The translations under genes and the position numbers were made by a program. DNA of 64,000 bases, taken from the NCBI GenBank assembly GCA_965153355.1, contig OZ231128.1, positions 44,144,001-44,208,000 of the forward strand, given 5' to 3'. Below the pieces are notes generated by a model that worked only from the letters and a program-made list of their open reading frames with translations, was not told the origin of the DNA and made no database searches. Numbering within the stretch: position 1 is the first letter of the stretch; every line of letters starts with the position of its first letter. This document shows positions 28,116-40,067 of this stretch, piece by piece. This DNA is from Flaccisagitta enflata. Lineage: Eukaryota; Chaetognatha; Sagittoidea; Aphragmophora.

Positions 28116-28713
28116 AAGCGACTGTAACCAGCAAAACCTTTATTGCGCCTCAAGTTTTCTTTTTTTTTATATGAATCAAATGAAAATAGCCAGATTGGTC
28201 TTAAAACATAGATATTATTCTAGGTCTATGTATCTCTACGGAAATAAATCAAATTTGTGATATGATTTTTCCTGTGTTGTTTTGAGGTCTGATCAATTGT
28301 CCCATCAATTGTCAAAGAAGACCTAGATTTCTTTGAAAATTGTGAGAAATCAAAACTGGTGCGACAGGGGGGTCAATTACCACCTAATTATGACCAATTG
28401 GTTATTCCAGCTCAATGCTGATGAAATTTACTCGACTTTATTGATGCAAACGTCATCAAATTTCTTCAAATTTCAAAACCAAGTTGAAGCCAGACTGCTG
28501 GACCCACTGCTACAGAATTTGGCATGTGCTTTTAGACAAAACAAATCAAGATTTCTCAAAATGGATACTCTAAGCACAATAAAGGTTTTACTGGCTACAG
28601 TTGCTTTTGAAAACAGAGTAACCATCACCGACAATCACCAGCATACAAAGCAGGGCAATGGGTATTGCTGACCACATATTGCCCTTAGCCAGAGCATTTT
28701 GGAACGATTTGTT
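28116..28713. other. No firmly supported gene
   Basis: A 112-residue plus-strand frame (28333-28671) has a plausible composition but no family or splice partner. It ends in a CAAAGCAGGGCAATGGGTATTG block shared with repeats at about 9170 and 46975. Confidence 0.4.
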
Positions 28714-28886
28714 TCAAACAAATGTGGTAAGCGTGTCTCTTCTCCTGGTGGAGTAAGGCGATTTAAAAGTGGGATCTTCGGCGTCTGCGGCTTTGAGTTC
28801 TTTGAATGAGACCGGAAGAGTCGACGATTTTCGCCTCCGACTCTCGTCAAGAATGTCAGATATCGTTGCTAACCGATCCCCGGAAC
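28714..28886 (-). CDS. Probable last exon of an unknown minus-strand gene
   Basis: After an atcttag acceptor, the minus strand encodes 56 residues with ordinary codon composition, starting SGDRLATISDILDESRRRKS and ending TGA at 28714. It is rich in charged and hydroxyl residues, as in cytoplasmic tails. It joins in phase (phase 1) to the exon at 29154-29316. I do not recognise the family. Confidence 0.5.
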
Positions 28887-29075
28887 CTAAGATTACATGA
28901 TACGGTCTTATGATTTACATTGAATTTTTCATTGCTAAGTATAAGTAAACGAGACATTTTTGACGCATCGATTGCTGATATTCTGGTGAAGTGGGATGGG
29001 GCCTAACCACGCCTGGGTTAGGGGAAGATAAGTGGCTTCTTCCTCTTTCTCAGACAGTCCACAGCCTGTACCTAG

Positions 29076-29080
<5 letters not shown>

Positions 29081-29122
<42 letters not shown>
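29081..29122. repeat. (CT)n microsatellite
   Basis: About 21 units. Confidence 0.95.
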
Positions 29123-29126
<4 letters not shown>

Positions 29127-29153
29127 TAACCCTCTCTTTGTATCTAAACCTAC

Positions 29154-29316
29154 CATAAGCATATAAGTATACATTATCAAGACAAAGCCAGTTCTGAGAT
29201 TTAACATGAAGCAGGTCGCCGAGACTGCAAGTTGCTCTAGAGCAGTCAATGTTTAATGTCTCCATTGATTTGCACCCCTTGCCACCACTGCGTTGGTCTA
29301 CGACCGGTACCGGCTT
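29154..29316 (-). CDS. Probable upstream exon of the same unknown gene
   Basis: Minus strand, taactaaag acceptor and G|gtaggt donor. It encodes 54 residues including LNIDCSRATCSLGDL. The phase-1 end matches the exon at 28886. A (CT)n array (29081-29122) lies 32 bp into the intron. An alternative frame of this segment is also open for part of its length, and no upstream exon could be joined firmly. A segment near 29885-29990 (LPDLTQANR, then G|gtaaga) may belong but its phase does not fit. Confidence 0.35.
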
Positions 29317-30075
29317 CTTTAGTTACTTAAAGTCGAAGTTACTTCGTCTTGGCGGTCGCGGCCGTAAGTAGAAAACTCGCCTTTCAATGTTTTAGGGTAA
29401 GACTTACGGATCGAATAAAAGAAGATTGACTACTCGACTCAATAAAAAAACCGCACTTTTAAATGGCAAATTATCGTACTGAATTTGAAAAAAAAACTAA
29501 TCAAAATCTTAAACCGTTAGAAAACTCTTGAAAAGATCTTTCATTCGGCTCTAATCTGGTAATTCTAGCTTTATTTGTTTAGAAATGGCATAAGAGAGAT
29601 TAGAAATATTGTCATAATCAGTTCACAATCTTATTGAAAAATGAGCATTTTCATAAAATAGAAGATAACTTTGACAAGCTCTAGCTCCTGAACCGTTTGA
29701 GATACAGATCTAGTGATTTGAAAATCTTTCAAATCACATCAACAAAAAAAATGTTTAAATGATTTCTTTTTCTTATTCATCAACTCAAAATAGGGTGCGG
29801 CTTTTTTTTTTTCAGTCGAGTAGTACCTGTAACGTTGCTTAAAAATCTTGTCTGATTTGGCATGCAGTGAGTTCACGGTCGTTCTCGTTAGGTCAGTTCT
29901 CTTACCTCTGTTGGCTTGAGTGAGGTCGGGCAACTTTTTGTCCCTCTTAAAACTGCCCTCATCCGAACTGGAATTGGTGGTGGCCGTCTCGTGGTCCAAC
30001 AAATAAATTGTCCACCTCTTAATTGAGTTTCTCTACATGTTTGTGCGTGAGGGGGTGTTCCAAGGGCGAAGATGA

Positions 30076-30236
<161 letters not shown>

Positions 30237-30904
30237 AGAGAGAAAGAGAGAGAGAAATCGCTGGGAATTTAAGGGGGTTAAGGTATTTGTCCAGAGAGGT
30301 AGGGGTAAGACAAAAGGGACGAAAGAAAAAAAAATTGTTGAGTGAGGTTGCGTTAAATAGTTAACTGCCGTCGTAAAAAAAGGTTTATTATCGGCTTGAG
30401 GGAAAATAGAAAGAAGTGCGCCAATAACAGTAAAACGCAAAAACACTGTGTGCCGAGAAAGGAAGCGAGAAAAGAGAAAAGAGAAAAGAGAAAAGACCAG
30501 AACAGAGAAGAAAAAAAGAAAGAAGTGGATGACAATGCGACTTTCTCCCGCCTTCAGTCTCGACAGCGCATACGCAAAAGTGATTCATGTCGACGTTGAC
30601 TGCAGGCGTGAGCGACACTTTTCACGATTATGAGAAAAAAAAGCAAACAAAAAAGACAAACAAAAAACAGTGTTTGACCGTAGCCTGTGATGGAAACAGG
30701 TATCAAATTGTGAGAAAAAAAAATATCAATGATCCATGCAGACCATGAAAGTACCATCTTGCTCAAAAACATTTTCTCAGTAAAACAAAAAAAGTTATCT
30801 ATTTCTGTTGTTTTTAGTCGCGTGCACGCGACTCTACACCTTGGTCTGTCGGTCGGTAGGTTTGGTAGGTCGGTCGGTCCGTCGGTCCCGTAACCTTTTT
30901 AAAT

Positions 30905-31235
30905 TTTTGACATTTTTTACCATTTTTTAACATTTTTTAAGATTTTTTAACATTTTTTAACATTTCTAAACATTTTCTGATATTTTTTTCTGATTTACCA
31001 TTTTTTTACATTTTTAACATTTTTATTATTTTTTAACATTTTTTAACATTTTTTAACATTTTTTAACATTTTTTAACATTTCTTAACATTTTCTAACATT
31101 TTTTAACATTTTTAACTTTTTTTAACATTTTTTAACATTTTTTAACATTTTTAAACATTTTTTAACATTTTTTAACTTTTGTTTAACATTTTTTAACATT
31201 TTTTAACATTTTTAACATCTCTTAACATTTTCGAT
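30905..31235. repeat. AACATTTTTT decamer array
   Basis: More than 25 imperfect copies of a 10-bp unit within the element starting at 30813. Confidence 0.85.
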
Positions 31236-31276
31236 TCTTTTTTTTTATTTTTAAAACATTGTATGAATAGAAAAGA

Positions 31277-32650
31277 AGGTATGTAGGTAAGTATGTAAGT
31301 ATGTAAGTATGTAAGTATATAAGTATGTATGTAAGTACGTAAGTATGTAGGTAAGTATGTATGTAAGTATGTAAGTATGTAGGTAAGTATGTAAGTATGT
31401 AAGTATGTACTTTTGGGTACTTTTGGGTACTTTTGGGTCCTTTTGGGTATTTTTGGGTATTTTTGGGTACATTTTCGATTCTTTTTATTTGATTTTTAAA
31501 ACTTTGTATGAATAGAAAAGAAGGTATGTAGGTAAGTATGAAAGTATGTAAGTATGTAATTATGTAAGTATGTAAGTATGTAAGTTTGTAAGTACGTAAG
31601 TATGTAGGTAAGTATGTAAGTATGTTGGTAAGTATGTAAGTAAGTGTGTATGTAAGTATGTAAGTAGGTAAGTGCGTAAGTATGTATGTAGGTAAGTATG
31701 TAAGTAAGTTTGTAAGTAAGTATGTAGGTATGTGTGTAAGTATATAAGTAAGTATGTAAATGTGGGCATGTGTATGTATGTGTGTATGTAGGTAAGTCAT
31801 AAGTATGTATGTAAGTATGTGAGTATGTATGTAAGTATGTAAGTATGTAAGTATGTATGTAAGTATGAGTAATGTATGTAAGTATGTAAGTAAGTATGTA
31901 TGTATATGTAAGTAGGTAAGTATGTGTATGTAAGTATGTGAGTATGTAAGTATGTGTAAGTAAGTATGTAGGTATGTAAGTATGTAAGTATGTAAGAATG
32001 TAAGTATGTAAGTAAGTATGTAAGTATGTAAGTATGTAAGTATGTAATTATGAGTATGTAGGTAAGTATGTAAGTATGTAAGTATGTAAGTATGTAAGTA
32101 TGTGTGTAAGTATGTAAGTAGGTAAAAGTGTAAGTATGTAAGTTATTATGTAAGTAAGTATGTAGGTATGTAAGTATGTAAGTAAGTATGTAAGTATGTA
32201 AGTAAGTATGTATGTAAGTATATAAATATGTAAGTAAGTATGTAAGTATGTAAGTATGTAAGTATGTAAGTATGTAAGTATGTAAGTATGTATGTATGTA
32301 TGTATGTACATATTTTGTAAGTAAGTATGTATGTAAGTATGTAAGTAAGTAAGTATGTAAGTATGTAAGTAAGTATGTAAGTATGTAAGTAAGTATGTAA
32401 GTATGTAAGTAAGCATGTATGTAAGTAAGTATGTATGTAAGTATGTAGTATGTATGTAAGCATGTTTGTAAATATGTAAGTATGTATGTATGTAAGTATG
32501 TAAATATGTAACTATGTGATTAGGTAAGTATGTAATATTGTATGTATGTTAGTATGTAAGTATGTAAGTAAGTATGTAGTATGTAAGTATGTAGTAAGTA
32601 TGTAGTATGAAGTTATGTAGTTGTGTGTAGTATGAAGTTGTGTAGTTTTG
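31277..32650. repeat. TATG/TAAG tetranucleotide minisatellite
   Basis: About 1.37 kb of mixed GTAAGTATGTAAGTAAGTATG units, split by a duplicated TTTTTAAAAC...GAATAGAAAAGAAGG block (about 31250 and 31490) and a TTTTGGGTAC sub-array at 31412-31471. The Leu/Thr/Tyr/His-rich open frames across it are artefacts. Confidence 0.85.
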
Positions 32651-32951
32651 TGTAACTTAGCACGCGACTGTTGGCCAGTTGGGCTTGTTTTTGTACAAAA
32701 TTATGTTTGTTCTTTTTTTTTAGTTATTTAGCATAGGTTCTCATGGTACTCAACACTTTCGTATTCATTTGGGTCGATATATATATGAGGGATTTTTCCA
32801 CAATTTTGTACAAGTGCTTCAAGTTTTAGTTTTAGTCCTATTTATGTTTATTTTTATGTAAGATTCAAACGGTTTGTCAAAGGAAAATCCGATTAAGGGC
32901 ATTTGACAGCTTTTTCTAATTCTCACTGATTTGAATATCGTTCCATAGGGA

Positions 32952-33733
<782 letters not shown>

Positions 33734-33741
33734 CATAGGGA

Positions 33742-34334
33742 TAAGCAGTAACTTTTCATATTTTTTGCCTTTTGTTGATATGAACATTTTTTTGGCTCTT
33801 AAATCTAAATGAATTGAGTTACTGATCTATCCTTATTGGTCGGGAAAAAGTCGAAGTCAGTCTTCGACTTTTTGACATACTCCAGAGAAACTTAGTTTTC
33901 GTTTTCTTATTAGAAAGTTGAGAATCTCAATCGAGCAATGGGTCCCTCAATTGAAATAGACAGGATAAGTAAATCACACTTACTTTGTTTAATTGTAAAT
34001 CGCGAAGTAGTATTTCTTTTTGATGAAAATCCTTTAGTTGGAAATCTATCGATTTTAACTTTTAGATTGCTTGTCGCTATGACTAATTCTTATATGTAAG
34101 CTTTAAATCAAGGGATATCCATTTAAGGATGGATTTGAGCCCAGGATTTTACTTCGCGAATCAGTCGAGTGTGAAATTTGATAATTCTGTTTCATTTGGC
34201 GCTAAGCAGAATGCTCTACCTCAAACATTTTTTTCATTATGAATTTTTAAAGATTAATTTATGAAATATTCAAGTTGATTTTTTTTTATTTTTTATGATT
34301 TTAAGTAGGTTAAATAAAGGAGTGTATCAAAGTT
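33742..34334. other. AT-rich, no feature apart from a short hairpin
   Basis: AAAAAGTCGAAG...CTTCGACTTTTTG near 33845-33875 is a perfect short hairpin. Confidence 0.45.
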
Positions 34335-34740
34335 TGTTTGAGCATCCAAATACAAGAAAACATGTTTATGAGCATAGTTGCTCATCTGTGAGGGTGTTTT
34401 GAGCATCTTAACTCATTTAGCTCAGTCTTTTCTTTTCTGATTTTAAATGTGATAAACAAATAGATATTTTGATACGTGTTTAAGCAAGCAGATATAAGAA
34501 AGCATGTCAGTGAGCAGAGCTGCTCATTTGTGAGGGTGTTTTTGAGCATCTTAGCTCATTTAGCTCATTTAGCTCAGTTTTTTTCGAGTTTTGAATTGTA
34601 TGAATAAATCTTTTAATTGAGCATGCAAATACAAGAAAGCATTTCAGTGAGCATAGCTGGATATCTGGTTGAGTGATTTTGAGTACTTTAGCTCATCTAG
34701 CTCATTTGGCTCAGTTTTTTTTCTCCAATTTTCAGTGCAA
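34335..34740. repeat. ~139-bp tandem repeat, three diverged copies
   Basis: Units begin around 34341, 34481 and 34619 with GAGCATSCAAATACAAGAAA and contain CTCATTTAGCTCAGT. The AGCTCATTT submotif is itself duplicated in copy 2. Confidence 0.8.
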
Positions 34741-35069
34741 TCAATGCAAACAATTGCTCTTGATTTGATCTGACAAATAAAAAAAAATGCAGGGACCGAG
34801 GATTACAGCTTGGTGAAAAGTGACCAATGCTTACGACTTTTTTCCTCACGGCGACTGCCGCCATTACTGGTAATTAAAGATTCTATTCTGCATTAGTGAT
34901 TGATTTTCATTTGGTTTAATAAGTCGTTTTGTTACAAAGCCATAAAGGTGAGACGACAGTTTTGCCAAGATGATATTCTATCTTGACTGAATTTTTTTGT
35001 AGCAATATCGAAATACTTTTCGCATCAGGTTGATATAAACAATTCCACAGAACCAGTGAAGTTTAAACA

Positions 35070-35262
35070 AACAAGGCCGGATACACGGCTACCGAAGTCA
35101 CGTGCGGGTGGGCAGGGGCCATATTTGAGGTCACTAGACCATTTAGGCTGGAGCAGTGAGGTCCAAAAATAAAAATCATAAAAAAGTTAAGTGAGACAGA
35201 CCGACCGACCAACCGACCGACGGACAAAGCGGGGTGTAGCGTCGCGTGCACGCGACTAAAAA
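35070..35262 (+). mobile_element. Family A element, full length
   Basis: AACAAGGCCGGATACACGG to GTCGCGTGCACGCGACTAAAAA, with GCGGGTGGGCAGGGGCC core. Confidence 0.85.
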
Positions 35263-36237
35263 GCAAAGCTTCATTTTCTTTTAAGGGGGGGGGGGGAAGC
35301 GGCGGGCAGAGCGAGGATTTCTGTGCTCAGCCCTGACGTTAAAGGCGCTTTACTTTTCTCCTCCGGTTAGTAAAAGACAAAAGGCTGAAAATGACTTTTC
35401 TTTCATTACCTCCTTTGGCTGTTATGAGGCGAAACATCCCATCTCATCCTTTGAGTAATACCCTTTTGTTCCACCACTCTCTTTATTCTAAAGATGACAT
35501 TCAGAATAAAGAGTTTGCATTAAAAATGTTCCATGACAAAGAAAACGATGAAAAAAATATGAAAGACCCTTGCTACCAAACCTCTATCTCCCCTGCCAAA
35601 GCTTACCTAGCCGATCACGGATCTGATTCTCTGGGTCTTTCTTTTTTGGCTACCCCTATGCAGGCGTTTGCTTGACGAACCGGAACCAGCTGACGCACCT
35701 GTGCCGATAGTTTTTGTTACAACCATAGCCGCATTAACGAAAATAGTCATATTGGATAATAATCAAAGAGAGAATAATGGAGGATTTGACGTTGATCCTT
35801 AATTCTTTTTTTTAATTCCATCACGCTTTGCCTTTCTTTTTATTCATGCTCGCAGATGCTAACCATCTGTCATTGAGTTCTTTCCAGATTTCTCTGCTTT
35901 GACAACCTTTTGCTCGATGAATCTGACAACCAGAAAGTTTGCATTTGAAATGTGACTTAAACCCAGTTGCGCACTTTTTCCCCCCACTCACTTTTTTTTA
36001 TATTCACTCATATTTTTTTAAAAAGATATGGCGAATGGAATAACTTTGGAATGCATGAAATTCTGATTCTATTTTGTTCAGCTTGACGGATCTTTCAAAA
36101 AAAAAAAAAAAAGAGAGGAACCTTCCAGCGACGTTTTTTGGCTTTGTTCACGTAAGATGGTGAGTTAAGTGACGTAGGCATTTGCCTTAACCTTAACTTT
36201 CTCTTTGTTAGTTTAAAAACTTTGTATGATTACCTTA
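35263..36237. other. No firmly supported gene
   Basis: A 94-residue plus-strand frame at 35391-35675 (MTFLSLPPLAVMRRN...) has normal composition but no recognised family or introns. It could be a small exon or chance. Confidence 0.35.
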
Positions 36238-36680
36238 CCCTTTTTTGGCAGCGACTCCGAAGGGGCCAATGACATACGCTTTCACATATGGGGAAATTTC
36301 TCCTCCCCAATCTCCTCCTACCTCCCCACTATGGGTGGCTTGGGCATCCGAGAGGCGTTATATACCCAACCACCACCCAAAACCCCCAAATCACCATCAA
36401 AAACACCCCTAAAACCACCCAAACACCTAAATCACCAACACTATGGGTGGTTTGGGCATCCGAGAGGCGTTATATACCCAACCACCACCCAAAACCCCCA
36501 AATCACCATCAAAAACACCCCTAAAACCACCCAAACACCTAAATCACCAACACTATGGGTGGTTTGGGCATCCGAGAGGCGTTATATACCCAACCACCAC
36601 CCAAAACCCCCAAATCACCATCAAAAACACCCCTAAAACCACCCAAACACCTAAATCACCACTATGGGTGGTGACCGGCA
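36238..36680. repeat. 112-bp tandem repeat x3 next to a family C end
   Basis: After a family C-like start (GGCAGCGACTCCGAAGGGG), units beginning ATGGGTGGYTTGGGC start at 36331, 36443 and 36555 and end with a partial unit at 36664. Copies are almost identical. The frames open in it are shadows of this array. Confidence 0.85.
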
Positions 36681-37167
36681 AAAAATCAGACACTACTAAA
36701 ACGAGCAGTAGAACATTACCTGATATCTTTCTTAATTTTCTTCAAACGTCAGCTAACGTCAGCCACTATGAGGGAAACCGAATGTGCCGGGGTAAAGCTT
36801 ACACTTAGTGCTACAACAGATAACACGTACAGGTCCGCGAAATTCTCCGTTCATTAGTGTGTGGTATGCCTTTTCATTTGATAGTAAAGTGACGGTGACC
36901 AGGTACGAGCTTACTTTGATTCATGGCTTCATCACTCAAATGCGCTCGAAGGTTCCCTTTCAGATTCTTGAATTACCGACGAAATGCCTCTTTACAGATT
37001 TCCTTTCCTTTCTTCGCATAATTTCTTCTTTTCTTTTTTCAGATTTTATTTTCTTTTCATACGAATAAGCTTAAAAGCAAAAACAACGACTTTGACGACG
37101 ACGGAGACGATGACGAAGACAACGACGATGTCGATGATGACGATGATGACCACAACGGAGTCGATGG

Positions 37168-37294
<127 letters not shown>

Positions 37295-37444
37295 AAGAGA
37301 GAGGGAGACGGAAAGAGAGAGAGAGGCGGAGAGAGAGATGGAAAGAGAGAGAGAGACGGAGATGATGACAGAGAGAGAGAAACGGACGGAGACGGAGACG
37401 GAGACAGAAAACAATGACAAAGACCATGATAGGCTCTGACGGAG

Positions 37445-37698
<254 letters not shown>

Positions 37699-38013
37699 GA
37701 GAAAGAGACGGAGATGAAGACAGACTTAGACAGGCAGACAGACAGACAGACAGACAGACAGACCAACTATAACTTGTTTTCTAAATTTGTGTCTTTGGAG
37801 TCGCATGCGTAATTCCATATCCTCCCAAGTTGATCCATCTGTTTGACGAGTTGCGCCGTGCCCTTGCCCAAATGCCCGCGAAACCTGCTTTACTGCCCCT
37901 ACCACACGCGCCACCAGACTAGCTGGGTATCTTATCTCATTACTGGGCAAAGCGATCCATCGACTTTTTTTGTCACGGACCACAGAGGCTTTGTTCATCG
38001 AAACGCTCGGGTT

Positions 38014-38115
38014 AAACAAGGCTGGATAGATGGCAGGACAGTTGCAAACCGTTGGGCAGGGGCAGTAATTCAAATATGCAGTGCGGCGATTCAAAAATAT
38101 TATGGACGGACGGAC
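38014..38115 (+). mobile_element. Family A-like fragment
   Basis: CAAGGCTGGATAGATGGCAG, GTTGGGCAGGGGCAGTAATTC and a GGACGGACGGACGG tract; the hairpin end is missing. Confidence 0.45.
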
Positions 38116-38416
38116 GGACAGACTAACAGGACACCGATCTGTCATGACACAGCCAGGTGAAGTCGGGATTTCTTGTCATCGGATTTGCTACAACAATAGG
38201 TGTGTAAAACCCCTAAAACCGTTGAGGACGTTGATACATTAGCTATGGGCGTACAACACTAGTGCTCAGTTTTTATCACCTTTTCTTTTCTTCGCCAAAA
38301 TTCATGTACACTTTTACGCTGATCATTTGTTCTCAATTGCTTCCACTGCAGCGTCACTTTGCAACATTAAGACGTTGTTCCTTTCCCGCTCAGCTCACAT
38401 GCACATTCGGCCTTCT

Positions 38417-38878
38417 ACGGGCGTGTTTCTAGTGAAAAACGCCTTTGTTCCTGTGAAACGCGTTTACAGCGTGAACACATATCCAAGAATTTCAACTGTC
38501 CCACGAGGGAGTGAGCGAGCCTGTGAATGGAGCAAGCCAGCAAAGCGAGCGTAGCGAAGCGAGTGTAACGAAGCAGAGCATTGCGGAGTGAGTGAGCCAA
38601 GTGAGTGGTGCGAGCGAACGAACATAGCGAGCGACTGAGTGGCCTATTAACAAGGCCGGATACACGGCCACCAGTTGCGGACGGGTGGGCAGGGGCGGAA
38701 ATGCGCGTTTTCCCACTTTTCGACTCGATCACCTCTACGGACCGACCAACCAACCAACCAACCAACCAACCGACCAACCAACCGACCAACCGACGGACGG
38801 ACAAAGCCTCTTTTAGAGTTGCGTGTCCGCAACTAAAAACGCGATTGTGGCTGACTTGAAAATGCCCCCAAATCACAT
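38417..38878. mobile_element. Family D MITE interrupted by a family A element
   Basis: Starts GGGCGTGTTTCTAGTGA and runs through a GAGCGAGC-type interior to GGCCTATT. After the family A insertion (38647-38838) it resumes with AAAAACGCGATTGTGGC. The uninterrupted copies read GTTAAAAACGCG at that point. The right tip has decayed. Confidence 0.7.
38647..38838 (+). mobile_element. Family A element nested in a D element
   Basis: AACAAGGCCGGATACACGG start, (CCAA)n tract, and GTTGCGTGTCCGCAACTAAAAA end. The host D element gives the empty-site sequence. Confidence 0.85.
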
Positions 38879-39150
38879 TTCCATTTTCAACGAATTTGCT
38901 TTGCATCCCTCAGATTCATTCTCACATTCACTTCGCCGTGTTCACTCAATCATTTATTGCGTTCATCAAATCATTCATTGCTAGCGTATATGGAACAATG
39001 ATTTATTTCTCTTTCCTGCTGTGTGTTGAGTTTAGAAAGAACTCAAATGTAATGTATGATTTTTTCACCTTCTTTAATTTCAATCATTCATCTTGAAATC
39101 ATTTCATGTCATTGATGAAATTCGATATCACACATAACGTTAAAAAAAAT

Positions 39151-39310
39151 ACAAAAAATACACTAAAAATACTAAAAATACTAAATACTAAAAATACTAA
39201 AAATACTAAAAATACTAAAAATACTAAAAATACTAAAAATACTAAAAATACTAAAAATACTAAATACTAAAAATACTAAATACTAGAAATACTAAAAATA
39301 CTAAAGAAAA
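39151..39310. repeat. CTAAAAATA nonamer array
   Basis: About 17 units of ACTAAAAAT. A related array recurs at 39757-39848, separated by a family A fragment and duplicated AAGGACAAAAAAA sequence. Confidence 0.85.
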
Positions 39311-39559
39311 ATACTAAACATTTGAAAATGAAAAAACAAATAAACAAAAACAAAGAACAAAACAAAAGAAAATCTATGAACGGGAAAATAGGAAATGAAA
39401 AATCCATTAAGGAATGAATGGCAGAAAAGGAACGTAAATCCATAAAGGAACAGATGACAAAACAAACACACACAAATAAAAAACAAAAAAACAAAAAAAC
39501 CAAAACAAAAAAAAACATAGAAAAAACAATCCATGACCAGAAGTATTACAGAAGAACAA

Positions 39560-39615
39560 GGACGGACACGGCTACCCTAGTCGCGTGCGGGTGGGCAGGA
39601 GCAGTGCTGCCGCTA
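39560..39615 (+). mobile_element. Family A fragment
   Basis: CAAGGACGGACACGGCTACC, TAGTCGCGTGCGGGTGGGCAGG only. Confidence 0.45.
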
Positions 39616-40067
39616 AAAAAAACTAGATTTACAAAAGGAATGATAGAAAGAATCAAAACCAAACCAAACCCATGAAGGGGACAAGGACAAAAAAAATTTA
39701 TATGAAAAAAAAGGGAACAGTTTCAAAAAGAAAAAAACAAGGTTAAAACAAAAAAATACTAAAAACACTAGAAATACTAAAAATACTAAATACTAAAAAT
39801 ACTAAAAATACTAAAAATACTAAATACTAGAAATACTAAAAATACTAAAGAAATGAAAAGGACAAGGACAAAAAAATATTTATATGAAAAAAAAGGAACA
39901 GTTTCCAAAAGAAAAAAACAAGGTTAAAACAAAAAACATAAAACAAAAAAACAAAACAAAATTCATAAAGTGGAAAATGGAAAAAAAAAAATAAAAACAT
40001 TTCAAATGAATGAATTCTACTAATCAACGCCGCAACCATGGAATGACCGAGCATCAAAACTCAGGTC

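Larger units (their letters stand above)
30813..32697 (-). mobile_element. Family A-type element with ~1.8 kb of internal minisatellite
   Basis: The left end TTTTTAGTCGCGTGCACGCGAC and its GGTCGGTAGG tract are intact. The interior is replaced by (TTTTTTAACA)n at about 30925-31230 and then TATG/TAAG arrays at 31277-32650. The right end is CACGCGACTGTTGGCCAG..GGGCTTGTTTTT, a variant A end also seen near 51018. Confidence 0.6.

Noticed and set aside
29154-29316. Integrin alpha membrane-proximal region
   Set aside because: The C...C and SLGDL pattern is only loosely similar, and no GFFKR tail follows.
31222-32463. Leu/Thr/Tyr/His repeat proteins
   Set aside because: Translation of the TATG/TAAG minisatellite.
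36226-36808. Pro/Thr/Lys-rich frames of 78-136 residues
   Set aside because: They read through the 112-bp tandem repeat, and several frames are open at once.
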